A stretch of DNA of 64,000 nt. Source: Microbacterium sp. TNHR37B. Lineage in GTDB: Bacteria > Actinomycetota > Actinomycetes > Actinomycetales > Microbacteriaceae. The stretch lies in the NCBI RefSeq assembly GCF_001620065.1, contig NZ_LQGV01000001.1, forward strand, positions 310,001-374,000, read 5' to 3'. Positions within the stretch are counted from its first letter, which is position 1, and every line of letters begins with the position of its first letter. Positions 25,053 to 32,830 of the stretch are shown piece after piece. Made by a program: the position numbers and the translations under genes. The notes under the pieces were generated by a model. That model saw only the letters and a program-made list of their open reading frames with translations. It was not told where the DNA came from and made no database searches.

Positions 25053-25829
25053 TTAGCCCGGGGGGATCTCGATCCACTCCGGGTACTTCGGTTCGCGGCC
25101 GTCTCCCGACGACGTGCCCGTCAGGCGTCGCCGCATCCAGGGTCCGAGGTGCTCACGGAAGTACTCGCTACGCCGCAGCCGTGCCGCCTCGGGCGACTCT
25201 GGCAGAGCCCACCAGTTCTCCGGCGGCCGCTCGCCGACCGCCTCCAGCACACGTGCCGCGACGCGGTGGTGACCGCGGGCGTTCATGTGCAGGCGGTCCT
25301 CCGACCAGTACGACGGACGCGACAGCTCGCTGTCGGGCCAGTTGAGGGCGCGGATCACGTCGTCACGGCGGGCGACGCGATCGAGCACCGCCATCGACAT
25401 CAGGTCGCCCCGACGCTGGATCACCCGTCCGAGGGGCAGTCCGGCGGCGGGGTTCGCACCCGAGAGCAGGATAAGGGTGACCCCCTCTTCATCGCAGCGT
25501 CGCAGGACGTGGCTGAAGGCATCGGCGATGTGCGCGATCGAGGTGCGGGGCCGCAGCATGTCATTGCCGCCGCCGTTGAACGAGAGGTGCGTGGGTCCCA
25601 GTGCCAGAGCCCGCTCCAACTGCTCGCGGACGATCGGCCACACGAGCTTCCCGCGAATCGCGAGATTGGCGTACGCGATCGACTCCCCGCGTGAGGCCGC
25701 CCAGCCCTGCGCGGCGAGGTCCGCCCATCCACGGACGTAGCCTTCGGGATGGTCCGCGTCGCCGGGGAGCTCGTCTCCGACGCCCTCGGTGAAAGAGTCG
25801 CCGATGGCGACGAACCGAACCGAGGACAT
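25053..25829 (-). CDS. SGNH/GDSL hydrolase
   Basis: A 258-residue esterase-type enzyme. Block I is AIGDSFTEG with the nucleophile Ser12, block III is FNGGGNDML (GxND), and block V holds the Asp and His in SEDRLHMNARGH. A Gly-containing oxyanion block II is present near NLAIRGKLV. No signal peptide, so it is probably cytoplasmic, acting on a small ester or acyl substrate that cannot be named. Leaderless ATG. Confidence 0.9.
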   Translation of the reverse strand: MSSVRFVAIGDSFTEGVGDELPGDADHPEGYVRGWADLAAQGWAASRGESIAYANLAIRGKLVWPIVREQLERALALGPTHLSFNGGGNDMLRPRTSIAHIADAFSHVLRRCDEEGVTLILLSGANPAAGLPLGRVIQRRGDLMSMAVLDRVARRDDVIRALNWPDSELSRPSYWSEDRLHMNARGHHRVAARVLEAVGERPPENWWALPESPEAARLRRSEYFREHLGPWMRRRLTGTSSGDGREPKYPEWIEIPPG

Positions 25830-25836
25830 GACGGCC

Positions 25837-25842
25837 AGCCTA
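25837..25842 (-). promoter_or_regulatory. -10 element for leaderless SGNH hydrolase mRNA
   Basis: TAGGCT on the minus strand ends 7 nt before the ATG at 25829. Confidence 0.6.
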
Positions 25843-25893
25843 CGCGCTGCGTCTCCCCTCGGTGGTCGCGGGCAGCTCGGTGTGGCGAGCGGC

Positions 25894-26934
25894 TCAGGCC
25901 TCGCCGGCGGCCAGGATCTCTCGCACTCGCGGCACCACGCGTGTGCCGTAGAGCTCGATCGAACGCATCAGTCGGTCGTGCGAGAGGGTGCCGTTGGAGA
26001 ACTTGAGGTCGAAGCGATCTGCACCGAGCGTCTGCAGGGTCGCGGCGATCTTCTGGGCCACCCGATCCGGGGAGCCTGCGTATACGGCGCCTTCCGGTCC
26101 CACATCGTGCTGGAACTGGAGGCGGCTGTACGGTGGCCACCCGCGCTCCGCGCCGATGGCGTTACGGTTGGCTTCCATCGCGGGGTACAGCTCCTCCCAC
26201 GCTTGCTCGTCGGTGTCGGCCACGTGCCCGGGCGAGTGAACGCCGACGGGGCGCCGGTCGTGACCGAACTCGTTCAGCGAGTGGTGGAAGAGATCGACGA
26301 AGGGCCGGAAACGCGCCGCCGAACCGCCGATGATCGCCAGCATGAGCCCGTACCCGTACTTCGCCGTACGGACGACCGATTCGGGAGAGCCTCCGACCCC
26401 CACCCACGCGGTCAGGCCGTTCTCCGTCTTCGGGAAGACGTCGGCGCCGGTCAGGGGCGCCCGCGTCGTTCCCTGCCAGGTCACCGGCTTCTCACCGAGC
26501 AGGTGGGCGAACAGGTCGAGCTTCTCTTCGAAGAGCACTTCGTAGTCGCGGAGGTCGTACCCGAACAGCGGGAAGGACTCGATGAACGAGCCGCGGCCGA
26601 GGATGACCTCGGCCCGGCCGCGAGAGACAGCGTCGAGAGTCGAGAACCGTTCGAATACCCGGACCGGGTCGTCGCTGGAGAGCACGGTGACGGCCGTCCC
26701 CAGGTGGATCCGCTCGGTGCGGGCCGCAGCGGCCGCCAAGACGATCTCGGGGCTGGAGATGGCGAACTCCTGCCGGTGGTGCTCCCCCACGCCGAAGAAG
26801 TCGAGCCCTACCCCGTCGGCGAGCACGGCTTGATCGACGGTGTCGCGGATCGCCTGAGCGTCGCTCACGCGCTGCCCCGTCGCATCGATCGTGACGTCTC
26901 CGAACGTGTCGAGCCCGAACTGCGGATGTGACAT
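25894..26934 (-). CDS. LLM class flavin-dependent oxidoreductase
   Basis: A 346-residue bacterial luciferase-like monooxygenase fold protein that would use FMNH2 or F420H2. It opens with PQFGLDTFGDVT, followed by GLDFFGVGEHHRQEFAISSPEIVLAAAAART cut by loops, and VILGRGSFIESFPLFG, all typical of this family. The substrate is unknown. The ATG at 26934 follows a perfect AGGAGG by 5 nt, so this gene has a normal leader, unlike its neighbours. A palindrome in the upstream region may be an operator. Confidence 0.9.
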   Translation of the reverse strand: MSHPQFGLDTFGDVTIDATGQRVSDAQAIRDTVDQAVLADGVGLDFFGVGEHHRQEFAISSPEIVLAAAAARTERIHLGTAVTVLSSDDPVRVFERFSTLDAVSRGRAEVILGRGSFIESFPLFGYDLRDYEVLFEEKLDLFAHLLGEKPVTWQGTTRAPLTGADVFPKTENGLTAWVGVGGSPESVVRTAKYGYGLMLAIIGGSAARFRPFVDLFHHSLNEFGHDRRPVGVHSPGHVADTDEQAWEELYPAMEANRNAIGAERGWPPYSRLQFQHDVGPEGAVYAGSPDRVAQKIAATLQTLGADRFDLKFSNGTLSHDRLMRSIELYGTRVVPRVREILAAGEA

Positions 26935-26990
26935 CACGACCTCCTGTGAGGAGCCCCGACCGGCCCGAGGACTCCGAACGAACAGTTTCT

Positions 26991-27002
26991 ATTCGAGCGA
27001 AT
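26991..27002. promoter_or_regulatory. Small inverted repeat upstream of the LLM gene
   Basis: ATTCG-AG-CGAAT lies 57 nt before the LLM start in a locally AT-rich stretch, next to GAACGAAC. It could bind a regulator of the oxidoreductase gene. No clear -10 can be picked nearby. Confidence 0.3.
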
Positions 27003-27012
27003 GTAACCGACG

Positions 27013-27042
27013 GGAGGGGCGCGGTATTCCCCGCGCCCCTCC
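27013..27042 (-). terminator. Terminator after the DUF885 gene
   Basis: GGAGGGGCGCGG at 27013-27024 pairs over 12 bp with 27031-27042, with a 6-nt loop, 19 nt beyond the DUF885 stop. Confidence 0.65.
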
Positions 27043-27060
27043 TTTCCATCGGTGGGGACG

Positions 27061-28737
27061 TCAGGCGTCGAGGATGGCCATCCGCAGCGTGTCGAGACCG
27101 ACGCCTCCCAGGCGCAGCGCACGCATGTGGAAGCGCTTGATGTCGAAGCCCGCACCCTCGCGTTCGGCCACGTCGTCGCGGATCTGCTCCCAGATGCGCT
27201 GACCGACCTTGTATGACGGGGCCTGGCCCGGCCAGCCGAGGTAGCGGTTGACCTCGAACTGGATGAACTCGTCGGACATGTTGACGTTGCGACGCATGAA
27301 GTCGAGCGCGTAGCCGGCGTCCCACGTGCCGGTGCCGTCGAGGCGCGGCTTCTCGAGGTGCACGCCGATGTCCAGCACCACGCGCGCGGCGCGCATCCGC
27401 TGGCCGTCGAGCATCCCGAGCCGGTCGGCCGGGTCGTCCAGGTAGCCGAGCTGCTCCATCAGTCGCTCGGCATACAGGGCCCACCCCTCGGCGTGGCCGC
27501 TGGATCCCGCGAGGAGGCGCCGCCAGGAGTTCAGCTCCGCGCGGTTGTACACCGCCTGGGCGATCTGGAGGTGGTGTCCCGGAACGCCCTCATGGTAGAC
27601 CGTGGTCAGCTCGCGCCACGTGTCGAACGAGTTCACTCCTTCGGGCACCGACCACCACATGCGCCCGGGGCGGGAGAAGTCGTCGGTGGGTCCGGTGTAG
27701 TAGATCCCACCCTCGTTGGTCGGCGCGATCATGCACTCGAGACGCCGAATCGGTTCCGGGATGTCGAAGTGCGTCTTGCCGAGCTCGGCGACCGCGCGGT
27801 CGCTCGTCTCCTGCATCCAGCGCTGCAACGCGTCGGTGCCGTGGAGCTTCCGGCTCTCGTCCGCCTCGAGGAAGGCGACGGCCTCTTCCACCGAGGCTCC
27901 GGCTTTGATCTCCCGGGCGATGGACTCCTGCTCGGCGACCATGCGGGCGAGCTCCTCGATCCCCCACTCGTAGGTCTCGTCGAGGTCGATCACGGCACCC
28001 AGGAAGCGGCGGGAGTGGAGCGCGTACAGATCGCGTCCCACCGCGTCCTTGTCGTTCGCGGCCGGGGCGAGTTCGGTGGAGAAGAAGGCCGCGAGGCCGT
28101 CGTACGAGACGCGCGCGGCGTTCGCGTTGTCGGTGAGGTCGCGGGCCAGGGACGCGGGGAGGTTCCCTTCCTCGGGCGCGGCCTCTCCGGCGAAGGTGGC
28201 GAAGAAGCCGTTGTCGGCGGTGTAGCGCGCGATCTGGGTGATGACCTCGGTCACCTGGCGACGTGCGGGCACCACGCCTTCGGCGATGCCGGAGCGGAGG
28301 GTCTCGATGTAGCCGTCGATCGCCGCCGGAACCGCCTTCAGCCGCGCCGAGATGACCGACCAGTCCTCCACCGTGGCCGTCGGCATCAGATCGAAGGTGC
28401 TGCGGATGTCCTGCGCCGGGGAGGCGATGACATTGAGATCGCGGAGGTGACTGCGGGCCTCGTGAAGATCGATGTCGAGCTGGAGGTCGCCGGCGAGGTC
28501 CGCCTTCGTGACGACGTCGACCTCGTCGGACGGCTCCGCGGCCTGCAGAGCAGCCAGCGTCGCTCGCGCCGCCTGGTAGGCCCGCTCGTGGCCCTCGGGA
28601 GAGAAGTCGTCGAGCCGATCGTTGTATTCGAACCGGCCGATGTAGGTCGCCAGACCCGGTGACAGTTCGGCTGCGGTGTCGACCCAGGCGTCCGCGATCG
28701 CGTCGATCTGGGTGGGAGTGCGCTGTGCGTCAGTCAT
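27061..28737 (-). CDS. DUF885 family metallopeptidase-like protein
   Basis: A 558-residue DUF885 protein. The zinc-site-like motif YHEGVPGHHLQ is present near residue 385, the counterpart of HExxH in this family, and a downstream Glu in HAEGWALYAERLM likely completes it. Family members behave as carboxypeptidase-like enzymes, but few have been tested. No signal peptide is visible, so it is cytoplasmic here. Leaderless ATG; ends in its own terminator. Confidence 0.88.
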   Translation of the reverse strand: MTDAQRTPTQIDAIADAWVDTAAELSPGLATYIGRFEYNDRLDDFSPEGHERAYQAARATLAALQAAEPSDEVDVVTKADLAGDLQLDIDLHEARSHLRDLNVIASPAQDIRSTFDLMPTATVEDWSVISARLKAVPAAIDGYIETLRSGIAEGVVPARRQVTEVITQIARYTADNGFFATFAGEAAPEEGNLPASLARDLTDNANAARVSYDGLAAFFSTELAPAANDKDAVGRDLYALHSRRFLGAVIDLDETYEWGIEELARMVAEQESIAREIKAGASVEEAVAFLEADESRKLHGTDALQRWMQETSDRAVAELGKTHFDIPEPIRRLECMIAPTNEGGIYYTGPTDDFSRPGRMWWSVPEGVNSFDTWRELTTVYHEGVPGHHLQIAQAVYNRAELNSWRRLLAGSSGHAEGWALYAERLMEQLGYLDDPADRLGMLDGQRMRAARVVLDIGVHLEKPRLDGTGTWDAGYALDFMRRNVNMSDEFIQFEVNRYLGWPGQAPSYKVGQRIWEQIRDDVAEREGAGFDIKRFHMRALRLGGVGLDTLRMAILDA

Positions 28738-28743
28738 CCTTCG

Positions 28744-28749
28744 AGCCTA
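28744..28749 (-). promoter_or_regulatory. -10 element for leaderless DUF885 mRNA
   Basis: TAGGCT on the minus strand ends 6 nt before the ATG at 28737. Confidence 0.6.
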
Positions 28750-28807
28750 GTCCCGAGCCCGATCTCGACGGGAGCGCGCGGCCCCCTCCCCGGCCCGTCG
28801 GCGTGTC

Positions 28808-31468
28808 TCAGTGCCCGGCGGCATCCCAGTTGGCGCCGCGGCCGATCTGCACGTCGAGCGGCACCGTGAGCTCTGCCGCATCGCCCATGCGTTCGCGGAC
28901 GATGCGCTCGACCTCGTCGCCCTCGCCCGCCGCGACCTCGATCACGAGCTCGTCGTGGATCTGGAGGAGCACGCGAGACTCCATCTGCGCTTGGCGGAGC
29001 TCTTGATGGATGCGGAACAGCGCGATCTTCATGATGTCGGCGGCGCTCCCCTGGATCGGGGCGTTCAGCGCCGCGCGCTCGGCGTTCTCCCGCAGCACGC
29101 GGTTCGGGCTCCCCAGGTCGGGGAACGGGCGACGGCGGCCGAAGATCGTCTCGGTGTATCCGTCGATCCGGGCTTGGGCCACGGAGGAGCGGAGGTAGTC
29201 GCGCACCGCACCGAACCGCGCGAAGTACTCGGTCATGAGCTGCTTGGCCTCCGCCTGCTCGATGCGCAGCTGCTTGGAGAGCCCGAACGCGCTGAGCCCG
29301 TAGACGAGCCCGTACGACATCGCCTTGACCTTCGTCCGCATGGCGGGAGTGACGTCTGCGGGATCGACCCCGAAAACGCGCGCACCGACGAAGCGGTGCA
29401 GGTCCTCACCGGAGTTGAACGCCTCGATGAGGCCGGGGTCGCCGGACAGGTGCGCCATGATCCGCATCTCGATCTGCGAGTAGTCGGCCGTCAGCAGCGT
29501 TTCGTATGCGGCGCCCACCTCGAAGGCGGCGCGGATTCGGCGCGACTCCTCGGTGCGGATCGGGATGTTCTGGAGGTTCGGATCGGTGCTCGACAGCCGC
29601 CCGGTCTGACTGCCGGTCTGGAGGTAGGTCGTGTGGACACGACCGTCGGCACCGATTGCAGCATCCAGCGATTCGATGATCTGCCGCATCTTGGTGGCTT
29701 CCCGGTGCTGGAGAAGGAGGTCCAGGAAAGGATGCGGGTGCGACTCCTGCAGATCGGCGAGCACGGCGGCATCGGTGGAGTAGCCGGTCTTCGTCTTACG
29801 CGTCTTCGGCAGCTGAAGCTGCTCGAACAGAACCTCTTGCAACTGCTTGGGAGAGCCGAGGTTGACCTCGCGATCGATCTCGGCGAAGGCCCGCTGCGCC
29901 ACGGCATCGGCCCGCACGGCGAGGTCGGATGAGAACGCGGACAGGAGCTCATGCGAGACGGCGACGCCGGCCAGCTCCATGTCGGACAGCGCGTCGAGGG
30001 TGGGCAGCTCGATATCGGTCAGTACCGTGTGCACCGATTCGGGGAGTTCGGGACGCAGCGCCGCGACGACGCGGAGGATGTACCAGGACAGTTGACCGGG
30101 CGTGGCCCCCTCGGTCTCGGGAATCAGTTGCGTCGGATCCGCCTCGGGCAGCTTCTCGTCGAGATAGCGTTCCACGAGATCGGCCAGGGACTTGTCGGGG
30201 AAGCTGGGGCGCAACAGCCACCCCGCGAGGATCGGATCGAACACCAGTCCGCCCATCCGCACGCCGGCCCGACGCAGTGCCTTCACCTGTGGCTTGGCGT
30301 CGGCGAGAATCTTCGGCGCGGCGCTCTCGAGCCACGGTGTGAGGGCTTCGGCGAGCTCGTCCGACCACGATGCTTCGACGACCGCATCGAGCGTCGCCAG
30401 ACCGATCCGGTCGGGAAGGCCGCCGACAGTCGTCAGCGTCACTCCGATGCCCTGCACGGCCCCCTCGTCGACCGCGTCGGCCGTGTGCGCCGCGATCCAC
30501 GCGGCCATACCCAGCGCGTCGGGCTGGCTCGGCGTCGGGGCGCTGACCGAGGGGGTGTCGTGAGTCGGGGTACCCGCCTCCCCCGCCGCCTCGAAGACGC
30601 GGGGCAGCAGGGTGCGGAACTCGAGACGGGCGAAGATGTCGCGTACGGCTTGGGCGTCCAGCGGCTTCACGACCAGGTCGTCGGGCGTGACGCCGAGCTC
30701 GACATCGCGCAGGAGCGTGTTGAGGCGGCGATTGCGCCGGACGTCATCGAGGTGCTCGCGCAGGTTGCCCCCGACGACGCCCTTGATCTCGTCGGCGCGC
30801 GCGAGGAGGTCGTCGAGAGTGCCGAACTGCGTGAGCCACTTGACGGCCGTCTTCTCCCCCACTTTGGGGACGCCGGGAAGGTTGTCGCTGGTCTCGCCGA
30901 CGAGAGCGGCGATGTCGGGATAGTTGGCCGCCGGAAGACCGTACTTCTCGACGACGGCCTCGGGCGTGTAGCGCTTGAGCTGAGAGACGCCTTGCACGCT
31001 GGGGTACAACAGGGTGACGTCATCGGTCACGAGCTGGATCGTGTCGCGGTCGCCCGAACACACCAGCACATCGAAGCCCTCCGCGGCCCCCTGGGTGGCC
31101 AGGGTCGCCAGGATGTCGTCGGCCTCGACTCCCTCTTTGGTCAGCACCGTCACGTTCATCGCGGCGAGGCATTCCTGGAGCAGCGGGATCTGGCCCTTGA
31201 ACTCGGCAGGCGACTCGGAGCGGTTGGCCTTGTACTCGGCGTACTCATCGGTGCGGAACGAGTGGCGAGACGTGTCGAATGCCACGGCCAGATGCGTCGG
31301 CTTCTCGGCCTTCAGGAGGTTCACGAACATGGACAGGAAGCCGTAGATGCCGTTGGTGTGCTGGCCGTCCTTGGTGGAGAAGTTGTCGACCGGCAGTGCG
31401 AAGAACGCCCGGTACGCCAGCGAATGGCCGTCGACGACGAGAAGGGTAGGCTTTGCGGAGTCCGTCAC
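28808..31468 (-). CDS. polA: DNA polymerase I
   Basis: An 886-residue Pol I used in Okazaki-fragment processing and repair. Residues about 8-290 are the 5' nuclease (VVDGHSLAYRAF, then GVEADDILATLA). Residues about 320-490 are the exonuclease-like domain, where the catalytic acidic motif is not recognisable, so proofreading is probably lost as in mycobacteria. The polymerase domain follows with motif A (TADYSQIEMRIMAHLSGD), motif B (RTKVKAMSYGLVYG) and motif C (QIHDELVIEV). Start is the leaderless GTG. Near pdtaR and pyk, as in mycobacteria. Confidence 0.97.
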   Translation of the reverse strand: MTDSAKPTLLVVDGHSLAYRAFFALPVDNFSTKDGQHTNGIYGFLSMFVNLLKAEKPTHLAVAFDTSRHSFRTDEYAEYKANRSESPAEFKGQIPLLQECLAAMNVTVLTKEGVEADDILATLATQGAAEGFDVLVCSGDRDTIQLVTDDVTLLYPSVQGVSQLKRYTPEAVVEKYGLPAANYPDIAALVGETSDNLPGVPKVGEKTAVKWLTQFGTLDDLLARADEIKGVVGGNLREHLDDVRRNRRLNTLLRDVELGVTPDDLVVKPLDAQAVRDIFARLEFRTLLPRVFEAAGEAGTPTHDTPSVSAPTPSQPDALGMAAWIAAHTADAVDEGAVQGIGVTLTTVGGLPDRIGLATLDAVVEASWSDELAEALTPWLESAAPKILADAKPQVKALRRAGVRMGGLVFDPILAGWLLRPSFPDKSLADLVERYLDEKLPEADPTQLIPETEGATPGQLSWYILRVVAALRPELPESVHTVLTDIELPTLDALSDMELAGVAVSHELLSAFSSDLAVRADAVAQRAFAEIDREVNLGSPKQLQEVLFEQLQLPKTRKTKTGYSTDAAVLADLQESHPHPFLDLLLQHREATKMRQIIESLDAAIGADGRVHTTYLQTGSQTGRLSSTDPNLQNIPIRTEESRRIRAAFEVGAAYETLLTADYSQIEMRIMAHLSGDPGLIEAFNSGEDLHRFVGARVFGVDPADVTPAMRTKVKAMSYGLVYGLSAFGLSKQLRIEQAEAKQLMTEYFARFGAVRDYLRSSVAQARIDGYTETIFGRRRPFPDLGSPNRVLRENAERAALNAPIQGSAADIMKIALFRIHQELRQAQMESRVLLQIHDELVIEVAAGEGDEVERIVRERMGDAAELTVPLDVQIGRGANWDAAGH

Positions 31469-31474
31469 CCTGCA

Positions 31475-31480
31475 AGCCTA
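31475..31480 (-). promoter_or_regulatory. -10 element for leaderless polA mRNA
   Basis: TAGGCT on the minus strand ends 6 nt before the GTG at 31468. Confidence 0.6.
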
Positions 31481-31525
31481 GACGGGGGTGCGGACACCAC
31501 GAACGGTCCACTTCGAAGGTGAGCG

Positions 31526-31957
31526 ATGACGTCCGATTCCACTTCCGCCGACCTCTCCGGGCTCGAATGGGCCACGCAGCGAGGGATGGGGGCCCTCGCC
31601 GAGAAGATGGGGATGGAGTTCCTCGAGTTCTCCACCGAGCGGTGCGTGGCCACCCTGCCCGTGGAGGGCAATACCCAACCGGTGGGCCTCATGCACGGCG
31701 GCGCGTACGTCGTGCTGGGCGAATCGCTCGGCTCGATGGCCGCGAATCTCCACGCCGGTCCTGGACGCCTCGCGGTGGGGGTCGACATCAACGCCACGCA
31801 CACGCGCTCGGCGACAACGGGCATCGTCACGGGTGTCTGCACACCCGTCCATCTGGGGCGCAGCATCACGGTGCACGAGATCGTCGTGACCGATGATCAG
31901 GGGCGGCGCTGTTCGACGATCCGGATCACCAACATGATCCGGGACCTCCCCGCCTGA
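31526..31957 (+). CDS. Hotdog-fold thioesterase (PaaI-like)
   Basis: A 143-residue hotdog protein. The catalytic helix region reads VGLMHGGAYVVLGESLGS, where the HGG and the acidic residue at its C-terminal end match the PaaI/YbgC group of acyl-CoA thioesterases. The closing strands include GRSITVHEIVVTD. It should split a short-chain or aromatic acyl-CoA; which one is unknown. ATG start with GAAGGTGAG in front. Divergent from polA, convergent with the response regulator. Confidence 0.88.
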   Translation: MTSDSTSADLSGLEWATQRGMGALAEKMGMEFLEFSTERCVATLPVEGNTQPVGLMHGGAYVVLGESLGSMAANLHAGPGRLAVGVDINATHTRSATTGIVTGVCTPVHLGRSITVHEIVVTDDQGRRCSTIRITNMIRDLPA

Positions 31958-31991
31958 CGCGGCCGTGCGGCCTCGGGCGAGGAGCCGTCAG
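31954..31991. terminator. Possible terminator between thioesterase and pdtaR
   Basis: CTGACGCGGC pairs with GCCGTCAG (one bulge) across the two convergent stop codons. The stem is imperfect and no U-tract is present. Confidence 0.35.
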
Positions 31992-32608
31992 CCCTTCTTC
32001 GGCGAGAGCTGCTCGATGATGGCCTTGGCGACGTCCTGCATCGTCAGGCGGCGGTCCATCGATGCCTTCTGGATCCAGCGGAAGGCCTCCGGCTCGCTCA
32101 GGCCCATCTTCTCGTTGAGCAGCCCCTTGGCGCGGTCGACGAGCTTGCGGGTCTCGAAGCGCTCGACCATGTCGGCGACTTCGGCCTCCAGCGTGATGAT
32201 CTGCTCGTGACGAGCGAGGGCGATCTCGATCGCGGGAAGCAGGTCGTTGGGAGTGAACGGCTTGACCACGTAGGCGAGCGCGCCGGCCTCGCTCGCACGC
32301 TCCACCAGCTCCTTCTGACTGAACGCGGTGAGCAGGACGACGGGGGCGATGTGGGCCTTGCTCAGCTTTTCAGCGGCGCTGATGCCGTCGAGCACGGGCA
32401 TCTTGACGTCCATGATCACGAGGTCCGGGCGAAGCTCGGTCGCCAGCTGCACGGCGGTCTCGCCGTCTCCGGCCTCGCCGACGACATCGAATCCGTTGTC
32501 GCGGAGGATCTCGACGATGTCGAGGCGGATCAGCGACTCATCCTCGGCGACGACGACGCGTCGCGGAGCGGAGGACGAGGCGGCGGTGGTCTGTTCCTGC
32601 TCTGTCAC
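31988..32608 (-). CDS. pdtaR: ANTAR-domain response regulator (PdtaR-like)
   Basis: A 206-residue two-domain regulator. The receiver domain (about 16-135) has the acidic pocket AEDES (Glu22, Asp23), phospho-acceptor Asp67 in IMDVKMP and the Lys in VVKPFTP. The C-terminal ANTAR domain (about 145-200) includes RKLVDRAKGLLNEK and AFRWIQKASMDRRLTM. ANTAR regulators bind paired RNA hairpins and prevent transcription termination. The partner kinase, PdtaS-like, is not in this window. It corresponds to Rv1626 near polA and pyk in M. tuberculosis. Leaderless GTG. Confidence 0.92.
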   Translation of the reverse strand: MTEQEQTTAASSSAPRRVVVAEDESLIRLDIVEILRDNGFDVVGEAGDGETAVQLATELRPDLVIMDVKMPVLDGISAAEKLSKAHIAPVVLLTAFSQKELVERASEAGALAYVVKPFTPNDLLPAIEIALARHEQIITLEAEVADMVERFETRKLVDRAKGLLNEKMGLSEPEAFRWIQKASMDRRLTMQDVAKAIIEQLSPKKG

Positions 32609-32614
32609 TCGTCC

Positions 32615-32620
32615 ATCCTA
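32615..32620 (-). promoter_or_regulatory. -10 element for leaderless pdtaR mRNA
   Basis: TAGGAT on the minus strand ends 6 nt before the GTG at 32608. Confidence 0.6.
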
Positions 32621-32667
32621 GAGCCACGTCGCCGCCCCGGCGGCCAGGAGCACCCGCCAGACTGCGG

Positions 32668-32673
32668 TATCGT
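32668..32673 (+). promoter_or_regulatory. -10 element for tRNA-Leu(CAA)
   Basis: TATCGT lies 12 nt before the mature 5' end of the tRNA, leaving a short 5' leader for RNase P. Confidence 0.5.
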
Positions 32674-32685
32674 CGTGAGTCGTGC

Positions 32686-32768
32686 GCCGGTGTGGCGGAA
32701 TGGCAGACGCGACCGACTCAAACTCGGTTGCCCGAAAGGGCGTGTGGGTTCGACTCCCACCACCGGCA
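32686..32768 (+). tRNA. tRNA-Leu, anticodon CAA
   Basis: The acceptor stem GCCGGTG pairs fully with CACCGGC, the T arm is GTGGG-TTCGACT-CCCAC, and the anticodon arm ACCGA-CTCAAAC-TCGGT gives CAA. The variable arm is long, as in class II tRNAs. The discriminator is A; no CCA is encoded. It reads UUG, a rare codon in this GC-rich genome. Confidence 0.95.
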
Positions 32769-32771
32769 CGA

Positions 32772-32817
32772 GAACGACGGAGGGCGGGAACCGCATGGTT
32801 CCCGCCCTCCGTCGTTC
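32772..32817. terminator. Strong bidirectional terminator between tRNA-Leu(CAA) and pyk
   Basis: A 21-bp perfect stem (arms 32772-32792 and 32797-32817) with a GCAT loop, the strongest hairpin in the window. It serves the tRNA on one strand and pyk on the other. Confidence 0.85.
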
Positions 32818-32830
32818 CGGTCCGACCCGG

